From NCBI GenBank assembly GCA_015680685.1, contig MNCI01004738.1, positions 427,500-491,499 of the forward strand: a DNA stretch of 64,000 bases. Reading direction: 5' to 3'. Shown in pieces: positions 59,050 to 64,000 of this stretch (position 1 is its first letter; the number at the start of each line of letters is the position of its first letter). This stretch comes from Gnetum montanum. Taxonomy: Eukaryota > Streptophyta > Gnetopsida > Gnetales > Gnetaceae. The notes below the pieces were generated by a model, which saw only the letters and a program-made list of their open reading frames with translations, ran no database searches and was not told the origin of the DNA. The position numbers were made by a program, and so were the translations under genes.

Positions 59050-61090
59050 AGTGGTTAGAAACCACATTCTTGGCTTCCTTCCTATCCATCACTGTAAGAT
59101 CAAACACTTGCAAAATCACCAACCACCATATGACATGGGGACTTCCCACTAGCTTGTTCATTAGGAAAAGGATAGCACTATGATTTATGTGCACACAGAT
59201 TTTATATCCAAGCACAAAGTACCTGAATGTTTATAGAGCATACACCATTGTCATGATCTCCTTCTCATTGGTGATAATTTAGTTATGCATCCATAATACT
59301 TTTACTTGCATAATAGATGTAATAAGGACATTTCTAATCATCCAACTATGTTAGCACTAACCCCGATGCATAGTTGGATGCATCCATCATGATGTGAAAG
59401 GATCTAGACCAATCCAAAGCACATAGAATGGGAGTTTCTATGAGCTTTTACTTTGGCTACTAGAATGATTGTTTGCATTCCTTAGTCCAATCAAAAGGTA
59501 CATCCCTCTTTGTTAGCTCTATTAGCATGTTGAAAATTTTTAAAAAGTTCTCAATAAAGCACATTTAGTAACCATTGTGTTCAAGGAATGGCCACACATA
59601 TTTTACAATTTGTGGTTATCTAGTGGTTCCTTGGATAACATGTACTTTTTCTAGGTCCATATCTATCTTTTTTCCTAAGATTTGGTACCCCAAGACAATG
59701 CACTCTTGGATCATCAAATGGCTTTTTTGCCGATTGAGCCTTAAGTTGATCTCCACACAACATTTTAGTACTTGCTCCAAATAGTCTAAGACTTGCTTAA
59801 AGTTAGTACCATAGGTGGAGAAGTTATCCATGAAGACTTCCTAAACACTACCAATTTGTTGCTAGAAAATGCTAAGCACTAGGTGTTAAAAAGTTGCAAG
59901 AGCATTGCAAAGATCAAAGGGTATCTTTTTATATGCAAAAGTCCCCCATGAACTTGTGAAGGTTATTTTGACCTAATCTACTAGTGCTATATACATTTGA
60001 TTATAGCAACTATAATCATCAATAAAACTATGGTAGCTATTCCCTACAATAGTATATAACACTTAATTCACAAATGGCAATGGAAAATAATCCTTAAAGG
60101 TTTTCATATTTAATAGCCTAAAGTCTATGTAGACTCTCCATTTTCCTCCTTTCTTTAGTACAATTATAAGTGGACTAACCCACTCAATGTCTATAGTGGA
60201 ATAAATGAATTCTACCTTAAGAAATTGCTTAATTTCATTCTTAACAACTTGCTTAAGTTTTGGATTTAACCTACTCTATGGTTGTCTTCTTAGCTTGATG
60301 CAAGGATCTATATAGATTCGATGCTAGCATATCCTTGGATCTATCATTGTCAGCTCATGATACGATCATGTAAAGGCTATTGTCCAGTTTTTTATTACTG
60401 TCAATAGCTTTTTTTCTAGTCTTGGGCAAGATTGACATTTATTATTACTAGTTTCCCATTATTAAGAAAGGCTACTAGTAAAGCCTTAAGTTCAAGGAGC
60501 TCTTGCTTGAAATCATCCAAGATTTTCAACTTCCTCCAATCCATCTCTTCATTTTGTGGAAGAGTTGGTATTGAATTGCTCTAGTCCATCCAAATTATCT
60601 ATGTAGGCACTTGTGAGAAGTTCCATTAGTTCCATGCACACTGTTAATTCAATACTATTATCCATGGTTAGCCACTCGGTACCTTCTTGTTTTATGGCTA
60701 CTACCTATAGGTAATTTTGGACATTTAATATTTTAACACACTAATTGCATGCTTAGATAAATGTACTTTTTACAACCCATAGTCTTTGCATGCAATGGTA
60801 CCCTGTGTCATTGTGTGTAATACATAGAACGTGCTTCTTCTTAAGTTTTTCAAACTTGTTTTTCTTGGAGATTTTCAAGGAAAGATCTCAAATCCCCATC
60901 TTAACATCAATAGTGCTAAGCGAAGCCCTTCCCATAATAATGGACTTGTCCACATGGATCATTAGGAAATCGGCTGGGTATAACCAACCATAGATGTTGA
61001 TCATAATGTCCTCTACCAATCACAAGGGGATAGTGATGGACTGATCTGCAAGCTCCAATTTGATGTTACATTTCTTGAGTGGAGGTAGGT
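59050..61090 (-). pseudogene. Protease, reverse transcriptase and RNase H of element H
   Basis: Minus order. Protease at 60770-61090: LPPLKKCNIKLELADQSITI, WLYPADFLMIHVDKS, IIMGRASLSTIDVKMGI. RT at about 59500-60330, with an open thumb part (59616-59831) whose motif C has become MDNF (second Asp lost), followed by LEQVLKCCVEINL. RNase H at about 59050-59470, with MIDAS and ALEKF-like pieces. Stops and shifts throughout. Confidence 0.7.
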
Positions 61091-61115
61091 TTTAGATCTT
61101 GTACATTTTTGAGAA

Positions 61116-62148
61116 ATCATTATATCTCCCTTCAAATTTGGGGATATTGTTCATGTCCAGTCTTTCAATCCTACTTTCCCTTTGATGCCTAGTGGGGATT
61201 TTGACTACTTCTGAAACATTCAATATGTTTCTAGTGGACAAAAATGGTTCATCATCATCATCACATCCATGGTAACCCCTATCATGGTCATGCCTCCTAT
61301 GGTAAGTTCTATTGGACCTCTTTTCTTGATGATGTTCTTCTTCCTTTTGGTATTGTCTCTTATCTTGATTTCTATCATCACAATGGGACCTCCTATCATC
61401 TCTATCTTGATCTTAATCACCCTTGTTTCTATCTCTTCCATGGCTCCTTTTGTTAGAATTTGATGATGAGGAGGATGATAAAGTTTAAGGACTAGGAGAA
61501 TGGTACCTTCTAGTCCTTTTAGTTTGGTCCTTAGCCTGGTTCTTCTCCTTTTAGTTTTCTTTGTCCTTGGATGAATGACTAAGAGACCTATCTTTTGAAG
61601 TTCTTTGAGCCTTGAACTCTATCCTCCCCTCACCAAAGTTCTCCAAGTTTAATTATAACCATTAGTAAAGGGTGTCCTCCTCAACAAAAGGAGAAGAATC
61701 TATGTATTAAGAGAGCCCTAAGAAGAAATCATTGCCCTCCTTTTGTGATTGTAGAAGTAATAATGTTGGGATTCTTTTACCTTTGGAGGCTTTATAACAT
61801 GCTTCTATGCATTTTTCTTTCTAGAGTTGTGCTTCTATAGGTTGATAATCCCTAAAGGCTTAATCTGTTGTTTCATACGTAGGCCTAGTTGCTTCAATGC
61901 CTAGCTTCATGAGTTGGATTATGACCATTGTGGGAATAGATCAATCAAAGGATAACAAAATGTTTCCTTCCATATCCCTCCAGCATAACTACTCATCCTG
62001 ATGAAGGATGAAGGTGAATATGAATAATAGAAATCTAGATGAACATAGACTACCATCAGTTGCTGAGGCTTGTCACCAATAGTCTTTTTAGTCCTCTCTT
62101 ATTGTCTATTGGATTCATCGACATGGGATGATGATCATTTCTGCAAGA
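61116..62148 (-). pseudogene. gag of element H, 3' part deleted
   Basis: Follows a splice-acceptor-like TTCTTCTTGCAG. LHQDE, WRDMEGNILLSFD and SIPTMVIIQLMKLGIEA match the gag start of D. His/Arg/Asp-rich repeats follow (61240-61440), then MNNIPKFEGRYND. At about 61116 the sequence jumps straight to protease; the gag core end, zinc knuckle and tail present in D (about 22390-24110) are missing. Confidence 0.72.
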
Positions 62149-62150
62149 AG

Positions 62151-62162
62151 AAACCATATTAA
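62151..62162 (-). promoter_or_regulatory. Possible 3' splice site in the gag leader of element H
   Basis: TTTCTTCTTGCAG in minus sense, just before the gag coding similarity begins. D has GTTCTTCTCATAG at the same place (about 24997-25009), and E has TCTTCTTCTTGCAAG near 36031. No donor was assigned. Confidence 0.4.
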
Positions 62163-62297
62163 TTTTATATATTTAAGTGTGCTTTTGAGATGCTTTTGTT
62201 ATTATTTTATATGAAAGATAACTCGTTAAAGTTTCCTTATAGCAATTTTGTTTGAATTCACTAGTTAATAATATTTAGTCCACTTAGCTAAATTAGG

Positions 62298-62315
62298 TTC
62301 CTAGCAGTGGAACTA
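62298..62315 (-). other. Primer-binding site of element H (tRNA-Asp type)
   Basis: TAGTTCCACTGCTAGGAA in minus sense, one base from the LTR. All but one difference from TGGTGCCGTTGCCGGGGA are transitions. Confidence 0.72.
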
Positions 62316-62316
62316 A

Positions 62317-63199
62317 TGATGAGTAGTAGGTATCCCCTACACCTAACCATATGAATCATAAGTGTTCACCAGCAATTTGGTCAAATTTCATAAACTTAGT
62401 TACCTAAGTTACCAATATCCTTAAATGGTGAATCATGTAGTTGCAAGTTGCTCTCTTCTTAATCCACATTTGTGTTTTAACTATGCATATGATTAAGTCT
62501 GGTTAAGACATGAGATGTTTAATTTTATGATTATTTTATTATTATTCTAACTATTAGATGATTTAATGAAAGTTTAAGGATTGAATAAATTAGCTATCTT
62601 AACGTGAAGTATCCATTCCCATTTACTATACACATCTTGAACTACTATTAGTGCTGCTAGATTACCAAGTATATACTATTGGGTGTACCTAGTATCCACT
62701 GCTAGGACTGCCAAGCATTAATACGTTAAATGGTTGTATTCACATGCTTATAAATGATGACATTAATAAATTACTTAATAATAATAATGTAAAGTGCAAG
62801 TAACATAAAGTGCTAAAAAGAAATAGTAAACTAGTTTAAGTGCTACAATGGATGTAGAAAATTTCAATTTTATTGTCAATCATGCCAATTGTTTTAGGTA
62901 TATGAGCATTCAAATAAAACTTTGTGCAATCTTATATATCCATACTATGAGTACTCAAGGGAAAAATAGTCTAACTCTTGAGGAAAGAAACTGCAAGAGT
63001 TTAGCTAAGACTAAGATAAAAATGTGTCATAAATGTGAGAGGTACATGCATTTATATAGGCAATGATTACATTAGCATTGACGTATAGTTGTCAACACAT
63101 CCTAGCATGCATCAATGGGAATATGTTGATGAGGTTATGTTGACAAGTTTGAGTCAATGGATATGCATTAATGAAACCTATCTTATTGATGTTTCATCA
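62317..63199 (-). repeat. 5' LTR of element H
   Basis: 883 bp, TGATGAGTAGTAGGTATCCC...GTTTCATCA on the plus strand. TATA box CCTATATAAA (minus) at 63051-63060. Pairs with 37792-38639. Confidence 0.87.
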
Positions 63200-64000
63200 A
63201 ATAACTACTAATTTGATAAATATTAACATCAAGATCCCCATCCCTTTGGTGGAGACAAAGTGATCCATCAATGATTGTGTTCAACATTGGCAAGCAACCA
63301 AGGCAAGGAAAGAGTTGGACCTAGAACCAGAGGCACTTCAAGGCAAAGGTTTCCCAACTGATAATCTAAAAAAATAATAAATGGATTATAAAAGAAGATT
63401 AAGTTGACATAACTCTCCTAGGTCTTCATCCTCATCATCAACCTTATTATTAAGCTTTGGAAAGGATGAGTATGATCATGACTAAAGAAAAAATAATCAT
63501 AAACAAGATGAAGATGAGAGAAGATTCCATCATAGAAATGAAAAAAGAGAGCATAGGCATGGGTAAGAAAAAGGTGGACTATACTAATAAATAGAAACAT
63601 AGCAAGTAACGCCATAGGAGGCATTCCCATTACTAGGACTATGAGGAACATGATACATATGATGAACCTTTTCCTGATATTAAAAATATGATCAACATTA
63701 AAGAGGTAGTCTATATTTATACCAGGCATCAAAGGGATAGCTAAATCAAATAGTTTAACATGAATAATATTCCTAAGTTTGAAGAAAACTACAATGCTAA
63801 TCCTCAACATCACTTCTAAGCCTTCCATGATATTTGTTTTTTGTAGAACATTAAGAATGATCGGCAAAAAATCAAAATTTTCTTTAAAACACTGATCAAA
63901 GAAGCTAAAAGTTGGTATTAGTCCTTGGAACTAAAATCTATCAGAAGATGGAGTACAATGTTAGAGCTATTCAATGAAAGCTATAAAACATACTTTAAAA
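63200..64000 (+). pseudogene. gag of element E, right piece, running off the window
   Basis: Continues the gag cut at 37791. A Ser-rich run (SPRSSSSSSTLLLSF) and a His/Arg/Asp-rich segment lead to NMINIKEVVYIYTRHQRD, MNNIPKFEENYNANPQHHF, IKEAKSWY and SLELKSIRRWSTMLELFNESY, the same core as in D and I. Stops throughout. The 149-residue minus-strand ORF (63418-63867) is the antisense of this stretch. Confidence 0.75.

Larger units (their letters stand above)
37792..63199 (-). mobile_element. Element H: Athila-like element, split by element I
   Basis: About 11.5 kb of its own sequence plus I. Minus order: 5' LTR 62317-63199, PBS, leader, gag, PR, RT, RNase H, integrase (cut at 58179/44279), conserved block, promoter, intron, ORF3, PPT (CACAGAGGTA, 38640-38649), 3' LTR 37792-38639. 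Flanks ACTAA (37787-37791) and AATAA (63200-63204) agree at 4 of 5 bases. About 1.7 kb between the gag core and protease is deleted compared with D. Confidence 0.87.
25999..64000 (+). mobile_element. Element E: Athila-like host element, split by F, G and H, leaving the window
   Basis: 5' LTR 25999-26818, PBS 26820-26837, leader 26838-26907 continuing at 35961-36167 and 37505 onward, gag 37505-37791 continuing at 63200-64000. The pieces join because the flanks of each insert continue one another. The leader piece right of F has TTCTTCTTGCA like the leader of H. The solo LTR G is bordered by AACTT on both sides. The gag text left of H continues right of H in the same order as in element I. Its pol and 3' LTR must lie beyond 64000. 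Confidence 0.75.

Noticed and set aside
63418-63867. 149-codon minus-strand ORF
   Set aside because: Antisense of the gag of element E, whose motifs (NMINIKEVV, MNNIPKFEENY) are read on the plus strand.

Overview
This window is nuclear DNA from a seed plant with a large, repeat-filled genome. I favour a gymnosperm, because the LTR retrotransposons are old, strongly diverged, deeply nested and mostly not removed, but nothing here fixes the species. I see no intact host gene. The one trace of a cellular gene is a decayed fragment that looks like a plant GH81 endo-1,3-beta-glucanase (about 7060-7610). No RNA gene or CRISPR array was found.

Layout. (1) 1-3086, minus: 5' LTR and gag of element A (Tat-like Ty3), inserted into the RNase H of (2) element B, plus, whose RNase H and integrase run 3087-4857. 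(3) GH81-like relic. (4) 9060-11345, minus: element C, reduced to 5' LTR, PBS, gag and a post-pol block. (5) 12904-25971, minus: element D, a complete LTR-gag-PR-RT-RH-INT-ORF3-LTR element. (6) From 25999 to beyond the window, plus: element E. Its leader holds element F (26908-35960, plus, gag/protease only) and a solo LTR, G (36168-37499). Its gag is split by element H (37792-63199, minus). The integrase of H is in turn split by element I (44284-58174, plus). The gag of I carries a minus-strand scrap of an A-like element, J (about 46498-47109). That is E > H > I > J, four levels deep.

C, D, E, H and I belong to one Athila-like family. All five have a primer-binding site derived from the tRNA-Asp type (TGGCGCCGTTGCCGGGGA), differing from it mostly by transitions, and LTRs of about 0.8-0.9 kb. 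D, H and I have a third ORF after pol. The most interesting feature is the unit in front of this third ORF, seen three times in the same order: a conserved non-coding block after pol, LTR-like promoter repeats with a TATA box, and a likely AT-rich 5'-UTR intron. The start codon follows at once and reads MAPK in H and I; it is damaged in D. The third ORF seems to have its own transcription unit inside the retrotransposon.

Every coding region is interrupted by stops or frameshifts. Most stops are TAG or TAA where relatives have Gln, which fits C-to-T decay of methylated DNA. One N at 1831 lies between two exact 46-bp copies and is probably an assembly join.
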